Assembly (NCBI GenBank): GCA_029252805.1
Contig: JAQXAR010000036.1
Span: forward strand, 1-36,208
Direction of reading: 5' to 3'
DNA: 36,208 nt
DNA from: Rickettsiales bacterium
Lineage (GTDB): Bacteria > Pseudomonadota > Alphaproteobacteria > Rickettsiales > JALZUV01
The notes under the pieces were generated by a model. It saw only the letters and a list, made by a program, of their open reading frames with translations. It ran no database searches and was not told where the DNA came from. Within the stretch, counting starts at the first letter, position 1; the number at the start of each line of letters is the position of its first letter. Shown piece after piece: positions 14,834 to 23,418 of the stretch. The position numbers were made by a program, and so were the translations under genes.

Positions 14834-17098
14834 TCAAGAGAGATGCGTTTGTGTTTCGACTTCTGCGGTTTCTTCCTGCTTTTCTTTCCAATTACTGGAT
14901 GCATCTTTGGCTAACAGGTCATCCTTCTTTGTCGATTTATCAAATTTATTACTATAGTAATTCGTGCGTTCTTGGTTGAGGGTTTTTATGGTTTCAGCTC
15001 TATCAAGAGGAGTGTCATTTGCCTTGTTTTCTAGAGCGTCCGCATGAAGCTTCACGTTCCAATCTATTGGACGTGGAGAATTATCGGAGCTGTTATCCAG
15101 ATGGCGTTTAATGAGTTGAGCTTGACGCTCAGGATCTTCTAAAGATTGACGCATGACGGTATTGGAAATTTCGGAAATACCGGCTTTGATTTCTTGCCCA
15201 CTGAATTTTAAAAGGCCATCGACCATGCGTTCAACTCCCATGTTCATTTGCTCATTTACATAAGATTCACGCGTAAAAACCTTAGCGGCAAAGTAAGAGG
15301 CATAAGGAATGCCCGCCATGAGTGATTCTTTCGCAAGGCGACGGCGCGCGAATTTTGTGGCTTTATCATCGCCTTTATAACCCGCTAATTTGAAGATACC
15401 GTCTGTTGCTTTGGCCCATGTGTCATTCTCGGTTGCTCTATGTATCCAGCGTGCAACCTTATCGGATGCTCTCATCGCGAGAGAATTGCTTAACTCTCTG
15501 CCGTCTTTACTGTAGCCGTTCGGATTAAAGGCTTTCGTTGGGTGTGGGCCAGTGCCATCAGCATTTTCGCGATAGAAGAATGCGGCGGGTTTGTCAAAAC
15601 GGGTGCCATCTGCAAATCCCATCGGAGGTTGGGTCTGCGTTTCACGAACTTTCGCGGAAAGGTATTTATAGCGCGGGTCGACGCCTCTATTGCCATCGTT
15701 CGTGTAATAGTCACCCTTGAAGTAAGTGGCTCCAAGGTTTGCACGTACGGCTTTTCCCAGTTTGGCTTTACCATTTTGTGTAATGACTTTGCCTTCTTTA
15801 TTGGTCTCCAGAAAGTGCAATGCGCCATGTTTAGCATGTACGGCCATGCCATTGACTTTACTGCCTGGTACGCGGAAAATAGAGAAAAAGGGCACGGATG
15901 GAGTCATTTGGATAATAGAGCGTATTGTGCTGATGGTGGTATAGCGCACAACGTGTTTTAGGCCACTAGCTGTGCGTGCAGGTATCTGGTTCGGGTTTTT
16001 CAACCAATCAGGTGCCGCAATCTTCATTCCATCGCTCCACCATTCATTTACACCTTTTGCGATATTGTCATATACATCGCGATAGAGTTGCGTGAAGACG
16101 TTATAAATGGTGAAGCGCCCCTGTAAATCTGCTGCCCCTGCGAGTAGCATGTGATCTCTAACTTTACCCTCATCGTCAATACGGTAACCACCGCCATTAT
16201 CAACGCCATCAGAGGAATATTTGAAGCCTTTAAATGCTTTATCCAGCATATTACGCTGCCAGCGCATATAGAAGACATAAGGTAAGGCGGCAACAGCATC
16301 TTCACCGGCGTTGTAAGTTCCTATTCTCCAGATTTTCCTTGCTGTTTTTTGGGCAATATGGGCCACATCAAACTTACCGTCTTTGGTCCATGATTTGCGC
16401 TCTTTGGGGTTCAGTATGCCAGAGAGGAGGTTGCGCATGATGGCAGAGCCAGTACTCATCGCGGCGAATGAGGCGGTGACAACTGTCATTTCTGCGCCGA
16501 TGCTGCGGCCGGGGCGTGTTTGATTGTCATGAATGCTTCGGGTTTCGCGGAAGCGAGTAAACTGACGTGCCTTCGTAACGGCTTCGCCGCGGCCATTGTA
16601 AGCGATCTCATCACGCTTGGTGACGGGGTTATATTCTTTGTGTAAAGCCCCCCGGAAGTAGAGTTTATCGGTAATGCCGATGATTGTCTTGCCGACGGTA
16701 TTGTCTAGGCCGAAAGCAATTTTTTCTAAGAAACGCGCTTCTCCGCTTGCAGCACGCGATGCGTGGTTGGCGCGAGAATAGGTGCCCATATTTTTCATCG
16801 CTTGGCTGTTTTCCATCAAGCTGTATAAAATTCCCCCTAGGGTGATGCGTGAGGCAAACTCAATCCCTGCTTTACCGGAAGCGGTATCTGTCCAATGTTT
16901 TTTATCTTTTAACCAACGATCGTCTGTAACTGCCCAATTCCCCGGAGTATTCGTGGTTCCTGGAGCGTCAGGAAGGCCGAAAGCATGGGAGTGTTTAGGG
17001 GGCTCTGTTGTCTGGGAGCGAGCATTTGTCATCACCCCTTCCGGAAGAAGGGATTTAGAGGTGTTATTTGTCACCGGATTTTGAACAGACTTTTCCAC
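14834..17098 (-). CDS. Orphan B: 754-residue hypothetical protein
   Basis: No family recognised. The N-terminal 60 residues are polar and Asn/Thr/Pro-rich without a signal peptide. The body is Lys/Arg/Asn/Gly-rich with scattered hydrophobic segments (near 78-96 ITLGGILYSLMEN, 203-225 MTVVTASFAAMSTGSAIM, 261-280 AVAALPYVFYMRW, 635-655 ESLMAGIPYASYFAAKVF); none is a typical long membrane span. Several stretches look like globular domains with many aromatic residues (NVFTQLYRDVYDNIAKGVNEWW). The last 110 are charged and look disordered. The GTG at 17098 and an ATG at 17032 both have poorly spaced ribosome binding sites. A PHO-box-like element lies 34 nt upstream of the GTG. Confidence 0.7.
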   Translation of the reverse strand: MEKSVQNPVTNNTSKSLLPEGVMTNARSQTTEPPKHSHAFGLPDAPGTTNTPGNWAVTDDRWLKDKKHWTDTASGKAGIEFASRITLGGILYSLMENSQAMKNMGTYSRANHASRAASGEARFLEKIAFGLDNTVGKTIIGITDKLYFRGALHKEYNPVTKRDEIAYNGRGEAVTKARQFTRFRETRSIHDNQTRPGRSIGAEMTVVTASFAAMSTGSAIMRNLLSGILNPKERKSWTKDGKFDVAHIAQKTARKIWRIGTYNAGEDAVAALPYVFYMRWQRNMLDKAFKGFKYSSDGVDNGGGYRIDDEGKVRDHMLLAGAADLQGRFTIYNVFTQLYRDVYDNIAKGVNEWWSDGMKIAAPDWLKNPNQIPARTASGLKHVVRYTTISTIRSIIQMTPSVPFFSIFRVPGSKVNGMAVHAKHGALHFLETNKEGKVITQNGKAKLGKAVRANLGATYFKGDYYTNDGNRGVDPRYKYLSAKVRETQTQPPMGFADGTRFDKPAAFFYRENADGTGPHPTKAFNPNGYSKDGRELSNSLAMRASDKVARWIHRATENDTWAKATDGIFKLAGYKGDDKATKFARRRLAKESLMAGIPYASYFAAKVFTRESYVNEQMNMGVERMVDGLLKFSGQEIKAGISEISNTVMRQSLEDPERQAQLIKRHLDNSSDNSPRPIDWNVKLHADALENKANDTPLDRAETIKTLNQERTNYYSNKFDKSTKKDDLLAKDASSNWKEKQEETAEVETQTHLS

Positions 17099-17132
17099 CC
17101 TTAAATAATACCAGAGCGGCTCTGCGCATAGT

Positions 17133-17150
17133 GTTAAGGTTTTATGACAA
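17133..17150 (-). promoter_or_regulatory. PHO-box-like element upstream of orphan B
   Basis: On the minus strand: TTGTCATAAAACCTTAAC, two half sites 11 bp apart, aligned base for base with the elements before orphans A and C (shared core TGTCAT-W-AAA-N3-TAAC). It ends 34 nt before the GTG start. Confidence 0.55.
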
Positions 17151-17189
17151 CTCTATGCTTAAGCGCTTGCGTGAGCGTGGGTTTTAAGC

Positions 17190-18515
17190 ATGATAGATCG
17201 CATGCAAGAATGGTTAAATACGCTCCAGTTTTCTCAAAATTTAGAACAGGTTATTCGCTGGGTAACCGATGAGCTATTGGTGACAGGGACTTTGGTGCAA
17301 TTGGCTGTGCTTGGCACCACTTTGATGGTCGCTTTTATTGCTGCTCGTCGTGTTGCTCCTGTTTTTAGTAAGGTTTATCAGTCGATTGGCGTGTTAAATA
17401 GCTTCGCAACCAAGGCGACGAAGCGAGGTATTATCTTACCGCTTACGTGGCTGACTTTGCAGTTATTGTCTCTGCTGGTGGTCTCCCAACTGGATCAACC
17501 GAGTCGTTTACTGGTGGTTTTTGCGAATTTGACGGCGGCATGGGTGGCGATTCGTTTCTTCTCCGGTTTTGTTCGAAATCCCGCTTTTTCGAAACTTATT
17601 GCGATGATTGCTTGGTCGGTCGCGGCGTTGAATATTCTCGGTTGGCTTGATTCTACGGTTAAATTTTTGGATGAAATTGCATTTGATGCGGGCGATTTGC
17701 ATATTTCGCTCTTAACTGTCGCTAAGGGATTGATTACACTTGGCTTCCTTTTGTGGGGTGCGATTTCATTCTCGGGGTTAAGTGAGCGTTATATCCGTAA
17801 TGTTTCGGGGCTAACGCCGTCATTGCAGGTGCTATTATCGAAGTTGATTAAGATTGCTCTTGTTACCTTTGCCATTTTGGTCGGCGTTAGTTCGGTAGGG
17901 ATTGATATTACGGCTTTGGCTGTCTTCTCAGGTGCGGTCGGTGTCGGTATCGGTTTTGGTTTGCAGAAAATTGTTTCCAACTTTATTTCAGGCATTATTT
18001 TGCTGGTAGATCGTTCGATTAAGCCGGGCGATGTGATCGAAGTAGAGGACACGTATGGCTGGATTAATAAGCTTTCTGGGCGTCATGTTTCGGTCATTAC
18101 GCGAGATGGTAAAGAGCATCTGATTCCGAATGAAGATTTGATTACGCAGCGCGTGATTAACTGGTCCTATAGTAGTAAATCGGTGCGCTTGAAAGTGCCC
18201 GTGGGGATCTCCTATAACGCCGATCCACATGAGGCAAAACGCCTTATTTTAGAGTCGATTAAAGATATTGGGCGTGTGTTAGAGAATCCAGCCCCAGCCT
18301 GCCTAATTACTGGATTTGGCGATAATTCTGTCGATTTAGAGCTCCGCGCATGGATCGAAGATCCGTCCAACGGTGTTTCCAATGTAAAAAGCGAAATCCT
18401 GTTCGCCATTTGGGACAGCTTCGCCGAAAACGGCATCGAAATTCCATTCCCACAACGCGATGTGCATGTGAAGATGGATGATGAGATGGTGAAGGCGTTG
18501 AAGAAGAAGGCCTAG
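17190..18515 (+). CDS. MscS family mechanosensitive channel
   Basis: 441 residues. About six hydrophobic helices (near 33-53, 78-98, 104-124, 131-153, 175-195, 212-234) precede the hallmark pore helix and beta-domain start FSGAVGVGIGFGLQKIVSNF followed by ISGIILLVDRSIKPGDVIEV. The cytosolic part includes DTYGWINKLSGRHVSVITRDGKEHLIPNEDL and the C-terminal alpha/beta domain ending IEIPFPQRDVHVK. Such channels release solutes on hypo-osmotic shock. The ATG at 17190 has only a weak ribosome binding site; an ATG at 17202 is possible. It is a monocistronic gene divergent from orphan B. Confidence 0.9.
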   Translation: MIDRMQEWLNTLQFSQNLEQVIRWVTDELLVTGTLVQLAVLGTTLMVAFIAARRVAPVFSKVYQSIGVLNSFATKATKRGIILPLTWLTLQLLSLLVVSQLDQPSRLLVVFANLTAAWVAIRFFSGFVRNPAFSKLIAMIAWSVAALNILGWLDSTVKFLDEIAFDAGDLHISLLTVAKGLITLGFLLWGAISFSGLSERYIRNVSGLTPSLQVLLSKLIKIALVTFAILVGVSSVGIDITALAVFSGAVGVGIGFGLQKIVSNFISGIILLVDRSIKPGDVIEVEDTYGWINKLSGRHVSVITRDGKEHLIPNEDLITQRVINWSYSSKSVRLKVPVGISYNADPHEAKRLILESIKDIGRVLENPAPACLITGFGDNSVDLELRAWIEDPSNGVSNVKSEILFAIWDSFAENGIEIPFPQRDVHVKMDDEMVKALKKKA

Positions 18516-18600
18516 TCACAGTTTTCTGAGCCTATATTTAGAGTTTAGCGCATTATTTTTAGGCCGGAAGGGGGAGATGTTATTTTTATTTCCCGCCCGT

Positions 18601-18618
18601 CTTACTTTTTTATGACAG
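18601..18618 (-). promoter_or_regulatory. PHO-box-like element without a downstream gene
   Basis: Minus strand CTGTCATAAAAAAGTAAG: the first half site is perfect, the second is degraded (AAGTAAG). Reading leftward it points into the 3' end of mscS and no minus-strand gene follows. It may be fortuitous or a relic. Confidence 0.25.
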
Positions 18619-18719
18619 CCATGCTGAACTTGTTGCAGTATCCATTGGCGGTTTAAGGCTTATGAGTGGATTGCGCGAACAAGTCGGGCAATGACGATGG
18701 ATAGGGGGGTAAAAAGCCC

Positions 18720-18748
18720 TTGATTTAAGCCAGTTTTTAGCCTATCTA
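18720..18748 (+). promoter_or_regulatory. Possible rpsB promoter
   Basis: TTGATT, 17-bp spacer, TATCTA. It would give a leader of about 115 nt before rpsB, long enough for the foldable segment at 18794-18836 and in line with leader-based control of the rpsB-tsf operon by S2, which is known in other bacteria. Found by eye only. Confidence 0.4.
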
Positions 18749-18871
18749 ACGCGCACAGGAATGACGGGTTGTCCGTTATTCACTTCACATCTTGGGCCGC
18801 ATTACGGTGACTATGTTAATAGTTCACGCTTCGCCCTTGAGAGGAATAAACCGTAAACAGGAGTAAAAGCA

Positions 18872-19834
18872 ATGGCTTTACCTAAATTTTCTATGCATGA
18901 CCTAATTGGCGCAGGTGTTCACTTCGGACATCGTACTCGTCGTTGGAACCCTAAAATGGCGCCTTACCTTTATGGCGTACGTAACGATGTGCATATCATC
19001 GATCTACAACAAACTGTTCCGTTGCTTCACCAAGCATTGGCTGTGGTTCGCGAAACTGTGGCAAAAAATGGCCGTATCCTTTTCGTAGGCACGAAGCGTC
19101 AAGCCAGTGAGCTTGTGTCTGAGTCTGCAACACGTTGTGGTCAGTATTATGTGGATCAACGTTGGTTGGGCGGAATGCTCACTAACTGGAACACCATCCA
19201 AAACTCTATCCGCACACTTCGCAAGCTTGAAGAAGAAGCGGGTCGTGAAGATCTAAATCTTACGAAAAAAGAGCGTCTGCAACGTGCGCGTCAGCAGATC
19301 AAACTTGAAAGCTCTTTGGGCGGGATTAAAGAAATGGGCGGGCAGCCTAGCTTGATCTTTATCGTTGATACTAACCGCGAGAGTCTCGCAGTTGCAGAAG
19401 CGGCGAAGCTTGGTATTCCTGTAATCGGTATCGTTGATAGTAACTCTTCTATCGAAAACATCACTTATCCTATTCCGGGTAACGATGATGCGACGAAAGC
19501 GATTCGCCTCTATTGTAACCTCATTGCAGATGCTGCGCTTGACGGTTTGCAATCATCAATGGCTGCTACTCCTGCAGATGCGGGTGAAGCGGAAGTGCTT
19601 CCTGAAGCGGAAACGGCAGTAGCAGAAGCTCCAAAAGCGAAAGCAAAAGCGGGCGCTGAAGTGGTTGTTAAGAAAAGCCGCAAGAAAGCAGCTGAAGAAG
19701 GCAAAGCAGTAGAAGAGAAAAAGCCTGCCGCTAAGGAAGCAGTTGCTCCAAAAGAGGAAGCAACTGACGAAAAAGCAGACGCTAAAAAAGATGAAGCCGC
19801 TGACGATAAAGCAGACGCTAAAAAAGCATCTTAA
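18872..19834 (+). CDS. rpsB: 30S ribosomal protein S2
   Basis: 320 residues. The S2 core is plain: residues 1-50 ([19 protein letters not shown]), [39 protein letters not shown] and [21 protein letters not shown] up to about 232. After that comes an added tail of roughly 85 residues made of Ala, Lys, Glu and Asp, with an internal repeat ([10 protein letters not shown] then DKADAKK). AGGAG lies 8 nt before the ATG. tsf follows after 34 nt, the usual rpsB-tsf operon. Confidence 0.97.
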   Translation: MALPKFSMHDLIGAGVHFGHRTRRWNPKMAPYLYGVRNDVHIIDLQQTVPLLHQALAVVRETVAKNGRILFVGTKRQASELVSESATRCGQYYVDQRWLGGMLTNWNTIQNSIRTLRKLEEEAGREDLNLTKKERLQRARQQIKLESSLGGIKEMGGQPSLIFIVDTNRESLAVAEAAKLGIPVIGIVDSNSSIENITYPIPGNDDATKAIRLYCNLIADAALDGLQSSMAATPADAGEAEVLPEAETAVAEAPKAKAKAGAEVVVKKSRKKAAEEGKAVEEKKPAAKEAVAPKEEATDEKADAKKDEAADDKADAKKAS

Positions 19835-19868
19835 GTTAAACGATATAGAATATAAGAGAGATAAGATT

Positions 19869-20792
19869 ATGGCTGAAATTACTGCAGCAAAAATCAAAGA
19901 ATTACGTGAATCTACCGGCGCTGGTATGATGGATTGTAAAAAAGCACTTGTGGAAGCAGGTGGTAACATGGACGCAGCGGTTGATTGGTTGCGTACTAAA
20001 GGTCTGGCAGCGGCGGCTAAAAAAGCCGGTCGTGTTGCGGCTGAAGGCTTGGTAGCGGTTGCTACTTCGGGCACGAAAGGCGCAATGATTGAGTTGAACT
20101 CGGAGACTGATTTCGTTGCTCGCAACGATCAGTTCCAAGCACTTGCTGAGACATTTGTAAATACGGCGATTGAAGCCGGTTGCGAATGTGCAGATACACT
20201 CAAAACTAAAGAGAACAACGGTTCGACTGTTGAAGCTTTGGTGACAGAAGGTATCTCTAAAATTGGTGAGAACTTGAACCTTCGTCGTGTGGCGTATTTG
20301 GAAGAGAATGACGGTATCGTTGTTCCTTACATTCACACTGCGGTGAAGCCTGGTCTTGGTAAAATCGGTGTGTTGGTTGCGTTGAAATCAACCGGCGATA
20401 AAACGGCACTTGAAGCATTTGGTAAGCAAGTAGCGATGCATGTTGCTGCGGCTCGCCCTGAAGCTTTGACCCGCGAAGAAGTATCAGCGGACCTTATCGA
20501 GCGTGAGCGTGAAGTTCTTAAAGAACAAGCGATCGCTTCGGGTAAGCCTGTTGAAATTGCGGAGAAAATGGTCGAAGGCCGTATCCGTAAATTCTACGAA
20601 GAGATCGTTCTTCCTGAGCAAGTTTTTGTGATCGATGGTAAAGCCACGGTGACGGAAGCGATGAAAGAAGCAGAAAAAGAAGTCGGCGCTCCTATCGAGC
20701 TTACGGGCTTCCGTCGCTTTGCGCTTGGTGAAGGTGTCGAGAAAGCCGAAGAAGATTTCGCGGATGAAGTCGCGAAAGTAGCGAACGCATAG
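19869..20792 (+). CDS. tsf: Elongation factor Ts
   Basis: 307 residues. It exchanges GDP for GTP on EF-Tu. The N-terminal UBA-like domain and signature (IKELRESTGAGMMDCKKALV), ELNSETDFVARNDQF, VGVLVAL-like core (IGVLVALKSTGD) and MHVAAARPEAL are present, ending in an acidic tail. I chose the ATG at 19869 with AGAGAGATAAG upstream; the open frame runs further back but that part lies in rpsB. A terminator follows, so the common downstream genes pyrH and frr are not in this operon. Confidence 0.97.
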   Translation: MAEITAAKIKELRESTGAGMMDCKKALVEAGGNMDAAVDWLRTKGLAAAAKKAGRVAAEGLVAVATSGTKGAMIELNSETDFVARNDQFQALAETFVNTAIEAGCECADTLKTKENNGSTVEALVTEGISKIGENLNLRRVAYLEENDGIVVPYIHTAVKPGLGKIGVLVALKSTGDKTALEAFGKQVAMHVAAARPEALTREEVSADLIEREREVLKEQAIASGKPVEIAEKMVEGRIRKFYEEIVLPEQVFVIDGKATVTEAMKEAEKEVGAPIELTGFRRFALGEGVEKAEEDFADEVAKVANA

Positions 20793-20818
20793 TTCACTCT
20801 TCAGTTCTTGAATAAACG

Positions 20819-20846
20819 AGGCGGGTCGAGAGACTCGCCTTTTTTA
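20819..20846. terminator. Terminator between convergent tsf and proC-like gene
   Basis: Stem AGGCGGGTC / GACTCGCCT (9 bp, one G-T) with a GAGA loop and a T-run at 20841-20845. It ends tsf and directly abuts the stop codon of the leftward ProC-like gene, whose transcript may use the same hairpin. Confidence 0.85.
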
Positions 20847-21989
20847 TTATGGCGTGTGATTTGGAAGTTTGATGACGAGGTCTTCTGCCAACGCATTGAT
20901 TGTAGTGTCATCAATACCATATAGGGGGTCATTTGCGTCTTGGGCGGCGCCTGCTGAGCGTTCAGCAGCGGCAATCACGGCATACGTAATCGCATTTTCT
21001 GGCTTCAATTTAGCGTCATACTTGATGGCCATAGCATTTTGCGCGCTAAGCTGCTCTTGGGTTCCCCAAGCAGGGTCTTGGGGTGGTTTGCTACCCATAT
21101 AGAGCAATCCGGCGTTGGTGGTGCCCTTTTTGCTGCGGACTTTTTCGATATAAGTTTCAGGAGTGAACTGACCGGTTGATAGGTCATCTAACGTGCCAGC
21201 GAGGGTGGCTTGGAATATTTTTTCTCCACGCTTGTCATCCAAATAATGTTGAGAGATTTTGAGTCCGTTTTTGTAAAAAGCGGTGCACCGTTTTGTGATT
21301 CCTTCAATTGCTCCTTGCCCCTCTTCATGTTTGGTGGGGGTGTTTGATGCGAGCTTGCGCAGTTGTTCTGAAGCCTGTTTCTGAGCAGTCTTATTGGCAA
21401 AACTGTCAATAAAGCGTGCAATAAAGGCAGGCATGGAGCCGGCGGCTCCTGTGTAGCCATGCATGACGTCTTCCTCTTCTAGGCGGAAGCCTTCGCCGAG
21501 GCCACCGCAGACCATTTGCGTGGTTTGGATGGCTTCTTCATCGGTGCCATAAAGCGCATAAGCGGCTTTAGGCAAGTGTGGCATAATGCGGACGACCTTG
21601 GGGTTCGTGGTCACATAGGTTAGATAGTCACTAGACATTTTGCCTGCCGCCATACTGATAAGCGTGGTGTTGTCGCTAATAGCGGCCTTATGTTGGCTTA
21701 ATACTTCTTTGGCATAGTTCGGCTTTACCGCGAGTATGACAATATCTGCCTCGACAGGGGGGTGGTTTTTCACTTCTGTGCGGGATGTCATGTTAGGGTA
21801 GGGGGGGCTTATACCTGCTACCTCCAAGCGTGCTTCAACGGCAGCTTTGTCCTTCCCTGCGGAAGTACCCGTAATAATGGTTACATCCGTTGGATTTACA
21901 TCAGTGCGTTTGAGCAATTCAACAAGACAAGGTTGTCCCATTTCACCGGTGCCAAGGAAGAGTATTTGTTTATTTGCGAGAGTTGTCAT
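20847..21989 (-). CDS. Oversized pyrroline-5-carboxylate reductase-like protein
   Basis: 380 residues; ProC is normally about 270. The NAD(P)-binding start ILFLGTGEMGQPCLVELL, DIVILAVKPNYAKEVL, ISMAAGKMSSDYL and VVRIMPHLPKAAYALYG follow ProC, and the C-terminal dimer domain retains a KVRSKKGTTNAGL block where ProC has SPGGTT. Inserted or extended segments (about 215-275 and the last 70 residues) explain the length. The SKKGTT change falls in a substrate-site motif, so proline synthesis is not certain. I chose the ATG at 21989; an upstream GTG would overlap orphan C. It lies 31 nt after orphan C on the same strand. Confidence 0.7.
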   Translation of the reverse strand: MTTLANKQILFLGTGEMGQPCLVELLKRTDVNPTDVTIITGTSAGKDKAAVEARLEVAGISPPYPNMTSRTEVKNHPPVEADIVILAVKPNYAKEVLSQHKAAISDNTTLISMAAGKMSSDYLTYVTTNPKVVRIMPHLPKAAYALYGTDEEAIQTTQMVCGGLGEGFRLEEEDVMHGYTGAAGSMPAFIARFIDSFANKTAQKQASEQLRKLASNTPTKHEEGQGAIEGITKRCTAFYKNGLKISQHYLDDKRGEKIFQATLAGTLDDLSTGQFTPETYIEKVRSKKGTTNAGLLYMGSKPPQDPAWGTQEQLSAQNAMAIKYDAKLKPENAITYAVIAAAERSAGAAQDANDPLYGIDDTTINALAEDLVIKLPNHTP

Positions 21990-22020
21990 GGGATGGATAC
22001 TATAGGAAGAGTGTGGTTTG

Positions 22021-23337
22021 TTAAACCCCTCTTCCGGCACCTTGACCGCTAATCATTTCAATGAGTCGTTTGGTGTGTTTACCACCCATGGCCCCATCAA
22101 TTATAAATCCTACGCCAATAATGGCTAAAGTGGAGATAACGGTTTTGAAAACAACACTGGAAGCCGTGGAAACATTTTCTACGGGTTCTCCCTTTTCGCG
22201 AAGAGCTGCTGCACGTTCGGCTTCTTTTTCACTGATAATCTGGCTTGCAATGTTTGCAGTGCCGCTTAAGACTAATCCTGCGCCGATTGCGGTGAGGGTG
22301 CTTCGAACATCCCTATCGTGGGTGGAGGGGGATTGGATCGGTTGCCCAAGGCGTGATCTGAAATGTTGTTTGAGGGTGTGTGTTTTTTTGAAGCTGGCGG
22401 TTTCATAAAGCGTGTTGGCGGCATTATCCAATAGATCAATGGCGTTGTCATTTTTATGGATTTTCTGTGCTATCTTCTTAGCTGCCGTTTTTAAGTCGTC
22501 AGTTGAGATGGTGATTTCATCCCCTTCTAATGCTTTAAATCGATCGGCCAATCCATCAGGAAGGTTGATGTATTCCAAGTTTTGGGGGGTAAAACCGAAC
22601 TTCTTTAGCTCGGCCGCTAGCGCTGCGCTAATAGCGGCGATGCCTTTTACTTGTGTCTTCTCAAATTTGCGACGTTTTTCCTCGAGATCGTAATGTGCGA
22701 TTTTTTCCTTTTTTGTTCCAGTGACTTCGAGAGTGAGGCTTTCAATCGTTTTAAACACCTTCGCCCCTTCACTTCCTTCTTGGCGTACTTGATTCTTGAT
22801 TTGGTCCTCAATGGAACGGGTGATGAAGGGCGGAAGCGAATTGTACGAAAATATTTTTTGTGCGGTGGCTTGAACTAAATCTCGCTCTTCTGCAAGGTAC
22901 TCAGATCCAATTCTATATACTGGATCTCCATATTTCTTTGGGTCGTTTTTATGTTCTTCTTTTAATTTATTATACTCTTGGGCTTTCTGTTCTCTAATAG
23001 GTGAAAGCTTACTTAGTAAATTTGCAATTTCACCTTTGTGATCTTTCAAATCGGGTAAATTTTTATCATCTGATAAAGTAGTGCTAAGTTGGTGAAACTC
23101 GGTGCTCAAAATTTTGAAGGCTTTTGCTTCTCCAGGTGCTTTGGTTCCCTTGATTGCTTCTGTCACCAGCTCGTTGAAGCGATCTTGCACTAGGGTTTTT
23201 AGCTGAGGGACAGAGAGGCCTAAGCTGGTTCTAAGGGTTTGGGTTTGTTCTTTTGTGAGTTGAGCAATCACTTTCTGCACTCCTGCTGGGGTGGGGAGTG
23301 TCTTTTTAGAATCTGAATCTTTGTTCTTTGTCATCAT
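22021..23337 (-). CDS. Orphan C: hypothetical protein with C-terminal membrane segments
   Basis: 438 residues, no family recognised. Residues 1-330 are charged and mostly helical in character (SVPQLKTLVQDRFNELVTEA, IREQKAQEYNKLKEEHKND), likely including coiled-coil stretches. Two hydrophobic segments lie near the C-terminus (about 350-370, TLTAIGAGLVLSGTANIA, and 398-418, VVFKTVISTLAIIGVGFII), separated by a charged EKEAERAAALREKGEP linker, so a membrane hairpin is probable with a large cytosolic N-terminal part. ATGs at 23337 and 23334 are both possible; neither has a clear ribosome binding site. A PHO-box-like element lies 20 nt upstream. The ProC-like gene follows closely. Confidence 0.7.
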   Translation of the reverse strand: MMTKNKDSDSKKTLPTPAGVQKVIAQLTKEQTQTLRTSLGLSVPQLKTLVQDRFNELVTEAIKGTKAPGEAKAFKILSTEFHQLSTTLSDDKNLPDLKDHKGEIANLLSKLSPIREQKAQEYNKLKEEHKNDPKKYGDPVYRIGSEYLAEERDLVQATAQKIFSYNSLPPFITRSIEDQIKNQVRQEGSEGAKVFKTIESLTLEVTGTKKEKIAHYDLEEKRRKFEKTQVKGIAAISAALAAELKKFGFTPQNLEYINLPDGLADRFKALEGDEITISTDDLKTAAKKIAQKIHKNDNAIDLLDNAANTLYETASFKKTHTLKQHFRSRLGQPIQSPSTHDRDVRSTLTAIGAGLVLSGTANIASQIISEKEAERAAALREKGEPVENVSTASSVVFKTVISTLAIIGVGFIIDGAMGGKHTKRLIEMISGQGAGRGV

Positions 23338-23357
23338 GACTAAAGTACCATTTTCTT

Positions 23358-23375
23358 GTTACATTTTTATGACAA
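23358..23375 (-). promoter_or_regulatory. PHO-box-like element upstream of orphan C
   Basis: Minus strand TTGTCATAAAAATGTAAC, half sites 11 bp apart, sharing TGTCAT-W-AAA-N3-TAAC with the elements before orphans A and B. It ends 20 nt before the ATG. It lies between divergent orphan C and glnD and could in principle act on both. Confidence 0.6.
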
Positions 23376-23418
23376 GGCAGGCGTTGCGCTTTATTTTGCG
23401 TTGCGGCATAATTGGAAT

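Larger units (their letters stand above)
18516..18871 (+). other. Intergenic region between mscS and rpsB
   Basis: 356 bp with no convincing gene. It holds a leftward PHO-box-like half-matching site (18601-18618), a plausible rpsB promoter (18720-18748) and a leader that can fold: GGGC (18794-18797) can pair with GCCC (18833-18836) around an inner hairpin of GTGACTAT (18807-18814) with ATAGTTCAC (18819-18827, one bulge). Bases 18529-18600 and 18619-18719 show nothing I can assign. Confidence 0.5.

Noticed and set aside
19556-20125. 189-codon minus-strand open frame opposite the rpsB tail and tsf
   Set aside because: A product of GC-skewed Ala/Lys/Glu codons read in reverse; Phe/Cys/Ser-rich nonsense.
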